Source: UBA964 sp037444685 | Lineage (GTDB): Bacteria > Pseudomonadota > Gammaproteobacteria > Steroidobacterales > Steroidobacteraceae | Reading direction: 5' to 3' | Assembly (NCBI GenBank): GCA_037444685.1 | Contig: JBBILX010000005.1 | Coordinates: forward strand, 197,611-261,610 | Length of the DNA stretch: 64,000 bases | Shown here: one piece after another, positions 18,609 through 27,451 of the stretch | How positions within the stretch are numbered: the stretch's first letter is position 1 | Layout: the number at the start of each line of letters is the position of its first letter | Translations under genes and position numbers: made by a program | Notes under the pieces: generated by a model | Database searches by the model: none | What the model was told of the DNA's origin: nothing | Seen by the model: only the letters and a program-made list of their open reading frames with translations

Positions 18609-19703
18609 TCAGCCTCCGGCCACGTCGAGCTTGGGCAGCATGGCCGTATCGGTGACGTACTTCGCGAACAGACGTTTCTCGGTTGCGTAGGAGACGGCGT
18701 CTTCGGGATCGACCTCGCGCGCCTGCAGGGCCTGCAGCAGCGCCTGGTCGAGCAGTTGCGAGCCGATGTCGCGATTGGTCTGTATCTGGCTCGGGATCTG
18801 GAAGGTCTGGTCGGTCTGGATCAGCTTCGCGATCGCGCGCGTCATCATCATGATCTCGAGGATCGCGCGACGACCGCGGTTGTCGGCATTCTTGACCAGC
18901 ACCTGGGTGATCACGGCGATCAGGCTCGACGAGAGGAAGCTCTTGGTCTGCTCCCGCTGTTCGATCGGCAGCGCGTCGATGATGCGGTCGATGGTCTTGG
19001 TCGCGCTGGTCGTGTGCAGCGTACCGAGCACGAGGTGGCCGGTTTCGGCGGCTGTCATCGCCATCGAGATGGTCTCGGCGTCGCGCAGCTCGCCGACGAG
19101 GATCACGTCCGGGTCCTCGCGCATCGCGGCGCGCACTCCCTCGGCAAAGCTCGGGATGTGGGTGCCGAGCTCGCGCTGGATGACCTGGCTCTGCTTGCTC
19201 TGGTGGACGAACTCGATCGGATCCTCGAGGCTGATGATGTTGAGCTTGCGGGTCGAGTTCAGCAGGTCGATCATCGCCGCGAGCGTGGTCGACTTGCCCG
19301 TGCCGGTCGAGCCGGTGACGAGAACCATGCCCTGGTGGTAGTCGCAGAGCTTGCGGACGATGGGCGGCAGATTGAGCTGCTCGAGCGAGGGGATCACGGT
19401 CGGAATCGCCCGGAACGTGGCGCCGATCCCGGTCTCCTTGCGGTAGAGGTTGACGCGGAAGCGGCCCTTGTCGGCGCTGACGTACGAGAAGTCGAGGTCG
19501 TGTCCGGCGGCGAACTGCTCGGCCTGCTTCTTAGTCAGGATCTCGAGCAGATAGCCCTCGAGCTCGGCGTCGCGCAGGTCGCGGAACTTGATCGGCAGCA
19601 GGTCGCCGTTCAGGCGCAGCATGGGCGGCACTCCGACCGCGAGGTGCACGTCGGAACACCCCTGCTGCATGCCGAGCTTGAGGAAAGAGTCGATTCGGGC
19701 CAC
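18609..19703 (-). CDS. PilT-family secretion/retraction ATPase
   Basis: A 364-residue PilT-family ATPase with an N-terminal PAS-like domain (SDVHLAVGVPPMLRLNG), Walker A GSTGTGKST, SLEDPIEFVHQSK, LVGELRDAETI, and GTLHTTSATKT with the conserved His. It diverges from the companion gene at 17544-18605 (for example GSTGTGKST against GKTGSGKST), so the two are paralogues that could form mixed or alternate motors as PilT and PilU do. It lies 13 bases downstream of the HEAT-repeat kinase gene. The operon order kinase-PilT-PilU suggests phosphorylation control of pilus retraction or of another machine driven by these ATPases; this is inference. Confidence 0.88.
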   Translation of the reverse strand: MARIDSFLKLGMQQGCSDVHLAVGVPPMLRLNGDLLPIKFRDLRDAELEGYLLEILTKKQAEQFAAGHDLDFSYVSADKGRFRVNLYRKETGIGATFRAIPTVIPSLEQLNLPPIVRKLCDYHQGMVLVTGSTGTGKSTTLAAMIDLLNSTRKLNIISLEDPIEFVHQSKQSQVIQRELGTHIPSFAEGVRAAMREDPDVILVGELRDAETISMAMTAAETGHLVLGTLHTTSATKTIDRIIDALPIEQREQTKSFLSSSLIAVITQVLVKNADNRGRRAILEIMMMTRAIAKLIQTDQTFQIPSQIQTNRDIGSQLLDQALLQALQAREVDPEDAVSYATEKRLFAKYVTDTAMLPKLDVAGG

Positions 19704-19716
19704 GTTCAGGCCTCCT

Positions 19717-22197
19717 TCACGACTTGCGGTACGCCTCGAGTCCCCTGCGCAGCTCGTCCATCGTCTGGTAGCGCGCGTTCTTGTCGACGGCCATCGCCTT
19801 CATCACCACGTCGGCAAGGCCGGGCGGCAGGTCGGGGTTGAGTTCCTGCGGATTGCGCGCCTTGCCCTGGACATGCTGGTACATGACGGCCATGTGATCG
19901 CCGCGCGAGTAGGGCGGCACCCCGGTCAGCATCTCGAAGAGGATCACGCCGGTCGCATAGATGTCGGCGCGCTGGTCGACCTTCTTGCCGAGTATCTGCT
20001 CGGGAGCCATGTATTTCGGCGAGCCGATGACATAGCCGGTCTTGGTCAGCTGGGTGTCACCCTCGCGCTGTGCGGCCGCCACGCCGAAGTCGACGATCTT
20101 CAGCAGGCCCTGATCGTTGATCAGGACATTGGCGGGCTTCAGGTCGCGATGCACGATCCCTGCCTGGTGGGCCACGGCCATCCCCGTGCAGATGTCGATG
20201 CCGAAGCCGATCGCGCGCGGGAGCGGCATCGGCTTTTCGCCGACGATCTCGGCGCCGAGCGTATGCGAGGGGAAGTACTCCATCGAGATCGCATAGGCTC
20301 CCTGGATGTAGAGGAAATCATAGATTCGGATGACGTTCTGGTGCGTGATCTTGCGCGAGTAGCGCAGCTCATGCACGAACCGCTTCATCATCTCTTCGTC
20401 CTGCGAGACGTTCGGGTTAAGGAACTTGAGGATCAGCCGATCGTCGACGACCGTGTCCTCCATCAGCAGCACCGTGCCGAAGGCGCCCTTGCCGATCTTC
20501 TGGATGTACTTGTAGCGGCCCTCGATCAGGTCGCCGGGCTTGAGCGTCGAGATGTCGAGCCGCGGCCCCGCACTCGCCTCTGCGGAGCGTACCTGTTGGA
20601 CGACCTCCTCGTCGGGGCGGATGATGCTGCGGGAGGGCTCGACCGGCCTCGCGCGCGGGCCGTCGCTAACCGAGTCGCCGGGATCGATCGCACGGATGCC
20701 GCCGCCCGTGGTGGCCGTGAAACGCCTCTGCAGCTCCTCGAGCGCGCCGAGCGCGGCCCGCGACACCGTGCTGTCCGATGCGGCGGTCTGCGCCTCGATC
20801 TGCACGCGTATGTGTTCGTAGCGCTGGTCGTCGGCGAGCTTCGCGAGCGCGTGGACGGCTTCGACCTGCAGCTCCTTCTCCGGACGAGTCTGCATGACGC
20901 GTATGATCGCGTCGACCGTGCGCGGCTCGCCGAGCTTGCCGAGCGCCCGTACCACGATCGGCAGCGACTTGACGTTGCCCTTGCCGAGCATTTCGACGAG
21001 CCGCGGAACGGCGCGCTTGCTGCCGATCTCCGCTAGCGCATCGACAGCGCGCTCGCTGACCCACCAGTCGCGGTCGCGGGTCGCGGCGATCAGTTCGTCG
21101 ACGGCGCGTTCGTCCTTGGTCTGGTTGAGGATCTCGATGGCGGCGCGACGGACGTCCTCGTTCGGGTCACGGACCAGCGTCAGGACGGCGTCGACGACCT
21201 TCGGTCCGCCGATCTTGCCGAGCGCGTCGGCAGCGCGGCTGCGCACCCACCAGTCGCTGTCGGAGATCGCCTCGAGCAGGAACTTCACCGACTGCGCATC
21301 GCCGACTTCGTTGAGCACCTCGACGGCCGCACGGCGCGCCGACTCCTCGGGATCCTTGAGCACGTCGATCAGGTACTTGATGGTGTCGGGATCGCGCACC
21401 TTGATCAGCAGGTCGATGGCCTTGCTCTGCACGTCGAGTTCGACGTCACGCAGCAGTGGCACGACCTGTGTGATGTCGATGGGGCCGTCCATCTTGGCGA
21501 GGGCGGCAAGGGCGGTGGCGCGCACGAGCTTGCTCGGGTCCCGCAGTTGGTGCTGCAGCGCCTCGCGTACTGCCGGCATGTTGAAGCGGCCCAGCGTATT
21601 GATGATGTGGATGCGCGCGATCTGATCCTTGCTCTGCAGGCGGCCGATGAGCTCGGGCACGTCGTTCGCGGTGGCGATCTGGGCCACGACGCGGAATAGC
21701 GCGACCTTTTCGTTCGGCTGCTGGTTGTAGGCGGCATTGAGCAGTTCGCGGACGCCGAAGCGGTCCTTCTGCGCAATGATGACGTCGAGGATCGCGGCCT
21801 TGGGGACGTCGGCCTGGCCGAGCGCCTCGAGCAGGAGGCCGGGCGGGTAGGTTCGGCTCGAGGACAGGGCCCACTTGAGAGCCTGCACCACGCGCGGGCT
21901 GCCCTCGATCATGGCCTGTACGAACTTGCCGAAGTTCTTCTGGTTCACGATGCCCGAGAGCGCCTCGACGAAGGCCGCCGTCGCGTGCTTGTCGGCGTCG
22001 GGGAGGGCACCGAGGATCGGGTAGATTGCATCGTCGCCGATGTCGCGCAACCGCGCGACGGCCTTCTGCGTCGCCGGGCTCGAGGCGTCCGCGGTCTCAC
22101 GGATCTCGGTGATGATCCGGTCGGCTCGAAGATTCGAGAGGAATCCCATCAGGCCCGGTCCGAAGGTCCTTCGATCGGCAAGCAAAACATCGGACAT
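19717..22197 (-). CDS. HEAT-repeat/Hanks-type Ser-Thr protein kinase fusion
   Basis: An 826-residue fusion. Residues about 30-480 are roughly a dozen alpha-helical HEAT-like repeats (typical unit: VRRAAIEILNQTKDERAVDEL). A proline-rich linker follows, then a complete eukaryotic-type kinase domain from about residue 552: glycine loop IGKGAFGTV, Lys591, HRDLKPAN with catalytic Asp685, DFG at 703-705, and APE at 731-733. All key catalytic residues are present, so an active kinase is expected. There is no membrane segment, unlike most bacterial Hanks kinases, so it should be cytosolic with the HEAT solenoid as a docking scaffold. The Met at residue 17 (22149) is a plausible alternative start. It heads the operon with two PilT-family ATPases. 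Confidence 0.92.
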   Translation of the reverse strand: MSDVLLADRRTFGPGLMGFLSNLRADRIITEIRETADASSPATQKAVARLRDIGDDAIYPILGALPDADKHATAAFVEALSGIVNQKNFGKFVQAMIEGSPRVVQALKWALSSSRTYPPGLLLEALGQADVPKAAILDVIIAQKDRFGVRELLNAAYNQQPNEKVALFRVVAQIATANDVPELIGRLQSKDQIARIHIINTLGRFNMPAVREALQHQLRDPSKLVRATALAALAKMDGPIDITQVVPLLRDVELDVQSKAIDLLIKVRDPDTIKYLIDVLKDPEESARRAAVEVLNEVGDAQSVKFLLEAISDSDWWVRSRAADALGKIGGPKVVDAVLTLVRDPNEDVRRAAIEILNQTKDERAVDELIAATRDRDWWVSERAVDALAEIGSKRAVPRLVEMLGKGNVKSLPIVVRALGKLGEPRTVDAIIRVMQTRPEKELQVEAVHALAKLADDQRYEHIRVQIEAQTAASDSTVSRAALGALEELQRRFTATTGGGIRAIDPGDSVSDGPRARPVEPSRSIIRPDEEVVQQVRSAEASAGPRLDISTLKPGDLIEGRYKYIQKIGKGAFGTVLLMEDTVVDDRLILKFLNPNVSQDEEMMKRFVHELRYSRKITHQNVIRIYDFLYIQGAYAISMEYFPSHTLGAEIVGEKPMPLPRAIGFGIDICTGMAVAHQAGIVHRDLKPANVLINDQGLLKIVDFGVAAAQREGDTQLTKTGYVIGSPKYMAPEQILGKKVDQRADIYATGVILFEMLTGVPPYSRGDHMAVMYQHVQGKARNPQELNPDLPPGLADVVMKAMAVDKNARYQTMDELRRGLEAYRKS

Positions 22198-22233
22198 TCA
22201 GTATGCCATAGGGCCCCTCCCGGACGGCGCCAG

Positions 22234-22258
22234 GCTGCTAGAATCGCGGACTTCCCCA
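22234..22258 (+). promoter_or_regulatory. mrp promoter element, shared with prfC
   Basis: Contains TAGAAT at 22239-22244, 37 bases before the mrp ATG, followed by CGCGG and a CTTCCCCA tract. The whole 25-base block matches the prfC upstream block at 33845-33869 at 24 positions, at the same distance from the start codon. I read it as a -10 element plus a conserved initial transcribed region. Confidence 0.5.
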
Positions 22259-22275
22259 CGGTCCGCCCGAGGCCT

Positions 22276-23376
22276 ATGTCAGAGCCCGACACGAGCACCG
22301 TCCGCGCGGCGCTCGAGCAGTACTTCGACCCCAACCTGCGCCAGACGCTCGGCGAAGCCCGCGCCGTGGTCGCCGTCGAGCCCGGCGCTGGCGGCGGCCC
22401 GTGGCGTGTGCGCCTGCGCTTCGGTTTCCCGACGGACGGTTATGCCGCCGAACTCGCGCCACAGCTCGCAGAGGCCCTGCGCGCCCGCGGCATCGAACAG
22501 CGTTTCGAGCTCGAACTGGAGTCGCAGATCGTCACGCACGCCGTGCAGCGGGGTTTGAGCGCGCTGCAGGGTATCCGCAACGTGATCGCCGTCGCCTCCG
22601 GCAAGGGCGGAGTCGGCAAATCCACGGTCGCGGCGAATCTTGCGCTGGCCTGGGCCGTGCAGGGCGCCCGCGTCGGCCTGCTCGACGCAGACATCTACGG
22701 CCCGAGCCTGCCGATCATGCTGGGGCTCAGCGGTGAGCGCCCGTCCTCGCCCGATGGCAAGCGCATCCGGCCACTGCGCGCGCACGGCGTCGTCGGCATG
22801 TCGATCGGCTTCCTGGTCGACGTCGAGCAGCCCATGGTCTGGCGGGGTCCGATGGTGACTTCGGCGCTGAACCAACTCCTCGCCGACACCGACTGGGGCG
22901 AGCTCGACTACCTGGTCGTCGACATGCCTCCCGGGACCGGCGACATCCAGCTCACGCTCTCGCAGCGGGTGCCGGTCGCCGGCGCGCTGATCGTCACGAC
23001 ACCGCAGGATCTCGCGCTCGCCGATGCCCGCAAGGGGCTCCGGATGTTCGAGAAGGTCAACGTGCCAGTGCTCGGCATCGTCGAGAACATGAGCACGCAC
23101 ATCTGCTCGCAGTGCGGCCACGAGGAACACATCTTCGGCGCTGGTGGCGGGGCACGGATGGCAGAGCAGTACGGCGTGCAACTGCTCGCCGAACTGCCCC
23201 TCGACGGGCGCGTCCGTGCCGAGACCGACAGCGGTCGGCCGACCGTGGTCGCCGAGCCAGGCTCGCCCCGCGCGCTCGCCTACCTGCGCATGGCGCGCCG
23301 TGCGGCCGGTGAGCTCGCGCGCCGTGGACGCGACCGCAGCGCGCTGTTTCCGAAGATCGTCGTCGAGGAATCATGA
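22276..23376 (+). CDS. mrp: Mrp/ApbC iron-sulfur cluster carrier ATPase
   Basis: A 366-residue P-loop ATPase that holds and transfers [4Fe-4S] clusters. The N-terminus is a DUF59-like (MIP18) domain. The deviant Walker A GKGGVGKSTVAAN is near residue 112, followed by DADIYGPSLPIMLG, VDMPPGTGD and the cluster-binding C-x2-C in HICSQCGHEE. I chose the ATG at 22276 because GAGG precedes it and a -10 block lies 37 bases upstream; the longer in-frame extension runs into the divergent kinase gene. It is translationally coupled to dcd (ATGA). Possible clients in this window include Nth, UDG and the RsxB-like ferredoxin, which is inference. Confidence 0.95.
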   Translation: MSEPDTSTVRAALEQYFDPNLRQTLGEARAVVAVEPGAGGGPWRVRLRFGFPTDGYAAELAPQLAEALRARGIEQRFELELESQIVTHAVQRGLSALQGIRNVIAVASGKGGVGKSTVAANLALAWAVQGARVGLLDADIYGPSLPIMLGLSGERPSSPDGKRIRPLRAHGVVGMSIGFLVDVEQPMVWRGPMVTSALNQLLADTDWGELDYLVVDMPPGTGDIQLTLSQRVPVAGALIVTTPQDLALADARKGLRMFEKVNVPVLGIVENMSTHICSQCGHEEHIFGAGGGARMAEQYGVQLLAELPLDGRVRAETDSGRPTVVAEPGSPRALAYLRMARRAAGELARRGRDRSALFPKIVVEES

Positions 23377-23939
23377 GCATCAAGTCGGACCGGTGGATCC
23401 GCCGCATGGCGAGCGAATACGGCATGATCAAGCCATTCGCGGCCGAGCAGGTGCGCGCCGTCGACGGCCACAGGATCGTCTCCTACGGGACGTCGAGCTA
23501 TGGCTACGACGTGCGCTGCGCCAACGAGTTCAAGATCTTCACCAATATCAACTCGACCATCGTCGATCCGAAGCGATTCGACGAGAAGAGCTTCGTGGAC
23601 GTGCAAGCCGACGTCTGCATCATCCCACCGAACTCGTTTGCGCTGGCTCGTACGGTCGAGTACTTCCGCATTCCCCGCAGCACGCTCGTGATCTGTCTAG
23701 GCAAGTCGACCTACGCGCGCTGCGGCATCATCGTCAACGTGACGCCCCTCGAACCGGAGTGGGAGGGACACGTCACGCTCGAGTTCTCCAACACCACGCC
23801 GCTGCCGGCGAAGATCTACGCGCACGAGGGCGTCGCGCAGATGCTGTTCTTCGAGAGCGACGAGATCTGCGAGACGTCCTATCGCGACCGCGGCGGCAAG
23901 TACCAGGGACAGACCGGCGTCACCTTGCCAAAGACCTGA
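23373..23939 (+). CDS. dcd: dCTP deaminase
   Basis: Deaminates dCTP to dUTP, the precursor route to dTMP. The 188 residues are the normal length. Motifs include SSYGYDVRCANEF, FALARTVEYFRIP, the active-site segment GKSTYARCGI, VTPLEPEWEGHVTLEFSN with the catalytic Glu, and the C-terminal GGKYQGQTGVTLPKT that closes over the nucleotide. Its start overlaps the mrp stop. The 3' end overlaps the DUF3108 gene by 20 bases on the opposite strand. Confidence 0.97.
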   Translation: MSIKSDRWIRRMASEYGMIKPFAAEQVRAVDGHRIVSYGTSSYGYDVRCANEFKIFTNINSTIVDPKRFDEKSFVDVQADVCIIPPNSFALARTVEYFRIPRSTLVICLGKSTYARCGIIVNVTPLEPEWEGHVTLEFSNTTPLPAKIYAHEGVAQMLFFESDEICETSYRDRGGKYQGQTGVTLPKT

Positions 23940-24717
23940 GCGTCATCTCGATATCGGCCCGTCCGCCGCGGGTCCGCTCCGCGCGCACGGGCAGGTAACC
24001 GAGCGCGGGCGCATACCAGACCCGCGTCACGCGGTCGGATCCCGGTCGGCGGCTGCTCCAGATCACCGTCTCGAAGTCGCCGGCCGCCGTGCTCAACCGG
24101 GCCGTGCCCTCGCTGCGATATTCGTAGCCCTTGATGCGGTTCTTGTCGACGAGCCAGAACCCCCCTGGTTCGCGGCCTGCGGCGAGCTCCACCAACAGCG
24201 CGATCTGCACGGACATCGGATCCTGCACGCCCGGCTGCAGCGCGAGATCGACCGGTTGCCGCTCGGCAATGCCGCGGACGCGTCCGGCGGCCCAGTCGAA
24301 CTCGAGCCGGACGTCGCGACTCGTATCCGCCGAACCGTCGTCGCCCTCGAAGCGCCGCGGGCAGACCGCACCGTTCAGCGTGAACTCGCTGATCTGGGTG
24401 ATTTCGCCCGGAAAGACCAGCCGCGCGAGGCCGCGGGCATGGTTCCGCGAGCTGTAGCGCCATCGCCCCGGCCCGAGCCGTTCGAGCTGCAGCGAGGAAG
24501 TGCCGGCGTTGATGCCTCGCCAGGTGACCGCGAATTCGACGGTGAACGGTTCCAGTGTGCCCGACGGATCCGACGCCGGGGCTGCTGCATCGGCGGGTCG
24601 TACGACCGCGAACGGTGCGAGCAGCGCTGCACCGAGGGCGACGCCCCAGATCAGGGTGCGAGCCCACGTATGCAGCGCGCGACAGGGTCGCGGGCGCGGC
24701 GGCTCATCGGGCAGCAT
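23920..24717 (-). CDS. DUF3108 family exported protein
   Basis: A 265-residue protein with an N-terminal signal sequence (basic start, then LIWGVALGAALLAPFAVV, cleavage probably after RPADAAA). The DUF3108 body is recognised from FAVTWRGINAGTSSLQL, YSSRNHARGLARLVFPG, EFDWAAGRVRG and GYLPVRAERTRGG. A periplasmic location is expected. The family is of unknown function and is commonly found next to purN, as here. Its start overlaps the purN 3' end by 14 bases, so it is the last gene of purM-purN-DUF3108. Confidence 0.87.
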   Translation of the reverse strand: MLPDEPPRPRPCRALHTWARTLIWGVALGAALLAPFAVVRPADAAAPASDPSGTLEPFTVEFAVTWRGINAGTSSLQLERLGPGRWRYSSRNHARGLARLVFPGEITQISEFTLNGAVCPRRFEGDDGSADTSRDVRLEFDWAAGRVRGIAERQPVDLALQPGVQDPMSVQIALLVELAAGREPGGFWLVDKNRIKGYEYRSEGTARLSTAAGDFETVIWSSRRPGSDRVTRVWYAPALGYLPVRAERTRGGRADIEMTLRSLAR

Positions 24718-25369
24718 CGGCTTCGGTGTCAAGGAAATCCTCCACGATCGGTGCCCGTAGCGGCTGGCCGTCGAGCCAGGGACCGTCGCGGTAGACGAGC
24801 CGGCCGCTCGCGATCCATTGCAGTACACGCAGGTAGATGATGTGTTCGCAGGCCTGAACGCGTGCTGAAAGCCGTGCTTCGTCGTCGCCGGCGACCACAG
24901 GGACGCGACCCTGCAGGACCACCGGGCCCGCGTCGAGCTCGGACGTGACGAAGTGCACACTCGCTCCGTGCCAGCGGTCTCCGGCCTCGAGCACGCGCCG
25001 GTGCGTATGCAGGCCTTTGTGCCGCGGCAGCAGCGAAGGATGGATGTTGAGCATCCTGCCCGCATAGTGCGCGACGAACGGCTCGCCGAGCACCCGCATG
25101 TAGCCTGCGAGCGCGACCCAGTCGGCCCCTGCCGCGTCGATCGCCTCGCGCAACGCCGCCTCGTGCCCGGCGCGGGTGGCGAAGCCCTTGGCGTCGAGCT
25201 GCAACGCCGGCAGGCCGCGCGCCCGGGCTGCCTCGAGCCCGGCCGCGGCACGGTCGCTGCCGACGAACACGATCCTGGCATCGAGGCGGCCGTCGCGGCA
25301 GGCGTCGTCGATCGCGAGCAGGTTGCTGCCGCGCCCGGAGATCAGCACGGCGAGCCGCAGTGGGCTCAC
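24704..25369 (-). CDS. purN: phosphoribosylglycinamide formyltransferase (N10-formyl-THF dependent)
   Basis: Third step of purine synthesis: formylates glycinamide ribonucleotide. The 221 residues include LISGRGSNL for phosphate binding and the catalytic segment MLNIHPSLLPRHKGLHTH with Asn and His, plus the catalytic Asp in SELDAGPVV. The start is a GTG at 25369 that overlaps the purM stop (GTGA), indicating translational coupling. Confidence 0.97.
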   Translation of the reverse strand: MSPLRLAVLISGRGSNLLAIDDACRDGRLDARIVFVGSDRAAAGLEAARARGLPALQLDAKGFATRAGHEAALREAIDAAGADWVALAGYMRVLGEPFVAHYAGRMLNIHPSLLPRHKGLHTHRRVLEAGDRWHGASVHFVTSELDAGPVVLQGRVPVVAGDDEARLSARVQACEHIIYLRVLQWIASGRLVYRDGPWLDGQPLRAPIVEDFLDTEADAAR

Positions 25370-26403
25370 TGGATCAGCGTGCCCCGATCGCCGCTGCGCA
25401 CCTCGCCGATGACGAGGGCGCGCTGCCCCGCGGCCGCGAGCGTGGCGCGGGCCGCATCAGCCAGGGCGGCCGGCACGATCGCGACCATGCCGATGCCGCA
25501 GTTGAACGTGCGATGCATGTGCGCATCGTCAATGCCGGCCGTGCGTTGCAGCCAGTCGAACAGCGGGTCACGCGGCCAGCTCGCCCGCTCGAGCACCACC
25601 TCGAGTCCTGCCGGCAGGACACGCGGAATGTTGTCCGTGAGCCCGCCGCCGGTGATGTGCGCGAACGCGCTGACGGGAACGCTGGCCGCCAGCGCCAGCA
25701 TGGCCTTGACATAGATGCAGGTCGGCTCGAGCAGACGGTCGAACAGCGGTCGACCGTCGAGCTGTGTCGTGGGATCGGCGCCAGAGACGGCGATGAGCTT
25801 GCGGATCAGTGAATAGCCGTTCGAGTGCGCGCCACTCGAGGGCAGGCCGAGCACGACGTCGCCTGGGCGCATGCGTGAACCGTCGATGATGCCGTCCTTC
25901 TCGACGATGCCAACGCAAAAGCCAGCGAGATCGTAGTCTTCACCGTCATACATGCCCGGCATCTCCGCGGTCTCGCCGCCAACCAGCGCGCAGCCGGCCT
26001 GCTCGCAGCCGGCGACGATACCCTCGATGACGCGCGCGGCGACCTCGACGCTGAGCTTGCCCGTGGCGTAGTAATCGAGGAAGAACAGCGGCTCGGCGCC
26101 GCAGACCGCGACATCGTTGGCGCACATCGCGACGAGATCGATGCCGATCGTGTCGTGTCGACCCGTGTCGATGGCGAGCCGCAGTTTCGTGCCGACACCG
26201 TCCGTGCCCGAGACGAGCACCGGGTGACGCCACCGGCCCGGCGGGATCTCGACCAGTGCGCCGAAGCCGCCAATGCCGGCCAGCACCTCGCGCCGCTGCG
26301 TGCGCCGTACGAGCGGCTTGATTCGGTCGACCAGCGCGTCGCCCGCGTCGATGTCGACGCCGGCGTCGCGATAGGTGATGCCTGCCTGCTTGCCTGGGTT
26401 CAT
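25366..26403 (-). CDS. purM: phosphoribosylformylglycinamidine cyclo-ligase (AIR synthetase)
   Basis: Fifth step of purine synthesis: ATP-dependent ring closure of FGAM to AIR. The 345 residues match the family. Visible are SYADAGVDID-like TYRDAGVDIDAGDALV, GIGGFGALVEIP, LVSGTDGVGTKLRLA, GIDLVAMCANDVAV, LVGGETAEMPGMY, GLPSSGAHSNGYSLIR and HITGGGLTDNIPRVL. It is the first gene of the purM-purN-DUF3108 operon. A TACAAT hexamer on the minus strand at 26449-26444, about 40 bases upstream of the ATG, may be its -10 element, though no good -35 is visible. Confidence 0.98.
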   Translation of the reverse strand: MNPGKQAGITYRDAGVDIDAGDALVDRIKPLVRRTQRREVLAGIGGFGALVEIPPGRWRHPVLVSGTDGVGTKLRLAIDTGRHDTIGIDLVAMCANDVAVCGAEPLFFLDYYATGKLSVEVAARVIEGIVAGCEQAGCALVGGETAEMPGMYDGEDYDLAGFCVGIVEKDGIIDGSRMRPGDVVLGLPSSGAHSNGYSLIRKLIAVSGADPTTQLDGRPLFDRLLEPTCIYVKAMLALAASVPVSAFAHITGGGLTDNIPRVLPAGLEVVLERASWPRDPLFDWLQRTAGIDDAHMHRTFNCGIGMVAIVPAALADAARATLAAAGQRALVIGEVRSGDRGTLIQ

Positions 26404-26487
26404 GTCGCGCGCCGCGCCGCGGGAGGGGCGGGATGCCTGTGTTATTGTAGCCGCCTCCCCAGACCGCAGTCGCTTCGATTTCCGTAC

Positions 26488-27447
26488 ATGATCGCCATCG
26501 GCGTCCGGCCTGCGATTGCCGCGCGGCGCGCCCGCTGCATCGGCCCACTGCTCACCATGCTGGCCGTCACGCCCGTGCTGGCCGTGCAGGCGGTGCGTCC
26601 GTACGAGGTGACGACCTCGTCGACCGATGCGCCCACTGCCTTCCTAGAAGCGCTGCGCATGGCGCTGGTGCGCGCCACCGGCGTTCGAGCGGCGGCCGAC
26701 TCCCCAAGCTACGCAGCGCTGCGTGCCGAGCCACGACGTTTCGTGCGTAGCTTTCGATTGGTCAGCGGCGGACTGCAGGTGACGCTCGATGGCGCCGCGC
26801 TCGATCGCGCGATCGTCGCGGCAGGCGGTCGGCTCTGGCCGCGCGCCCGGGAAGTCGTGCTGGTCGGGTTCGAGACCGGCGCGGCCCCCAGCGGCGGCAG
26901 CGCCTGGCGCGACGAGGTCGAGCGAGCCGCGGGCGCACGCGGCTTGCCGGTGCAATCGATCGCCACGGCCCTCGACCCGGAGCTGGACGCTGCGTCCGCA
27001 CTCGAAGCGGCGCGCGCCGCAGGGGCCGACGTGACCCTGATCGGCTCGAGAGCGGCCAGCGGGGTCGTCGGCGAGTGGCGTTGGCGGCTGGTCACGCGCG
27101 CCGGCGTCGAAGAGTGGACGGGTTCATTGGCGGACGCGATCGACACGGCCGCGGATCGCCTCGCCAGTGCGGCGATCGCGCGCCTGGAGCAGCCGGAGGC
27201 GAACGTGGCGGTCGAGATCAGCGGTGTGACGACGCTGACCGACTACGTTCGCGCCGAGCGCCTGCTCGGCGCGGTGGCCGGCGTCAGCGGCGTCTCGCTG
27301 CTCGAGCTCGGTGCCGGGCGCGCGCTGTTCGAGGTCGCTGTGCGTGGCGGGGCGGCGGGCCTCGTCGACGCGCTCGCCACCCACCCGGCGTTCGTCGCCG
27401 GTACGGCCGGTGGCGATCGGATCGGCTACGCGCTGCGCCCGGACTGA
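26488..27447 (+). CDS. DUF2066 family exported protein
   Basis: A 319-residue protein with a signal sequence (basic n-region RPAIAARRARCIG, then PLLTMLAVTPVLAVQA). The DUF2066 body starts at VRPYEVTTSSTDAPTAFLEALRMALVRATG, with RFVRSFRLVSGGLQVTLD and a C-terminal TLTDYVRAERLLGAVAGVSGVSLLEL module. The function is unknown. Its conserved setting between purM and hda, as in pseudomonads, supports the call. The CDP-alcohol phosphatidyltransferase gene follows 4 bases later. The ATG at 26488 excludes a long upstream in-frame stretch antisense to purM. Confidence 0.87.
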   Translation: MIAIGVRPAIAARRARCIGPLLTMLAVTPVLAVQAVRPYEVTTSSTDAPTAFLEALRMALVRATGVRAAADSPSYAALRAEPRRFVRSFRLVSGGLQVTLDGAALDRAIVAAGGRLWPRAREVVLVGFETGAAPSGGSAWRDEVERAAGARGLPVQSIATALDPELDAASALEAARAAGADVTLIGSRAASGVVGEWRWRLVTRAGVEEWTGSLADAIDTAADRLASAAIARLEQPEANVAVEISGVTTLTDYVRAERLLGAVAGVSGVSLLELGAGRALFEVAVRGGAAGLVDALATHPAFVAGTAGGDRIGYALRPD

Positions 27448-27451
27448 AGCC

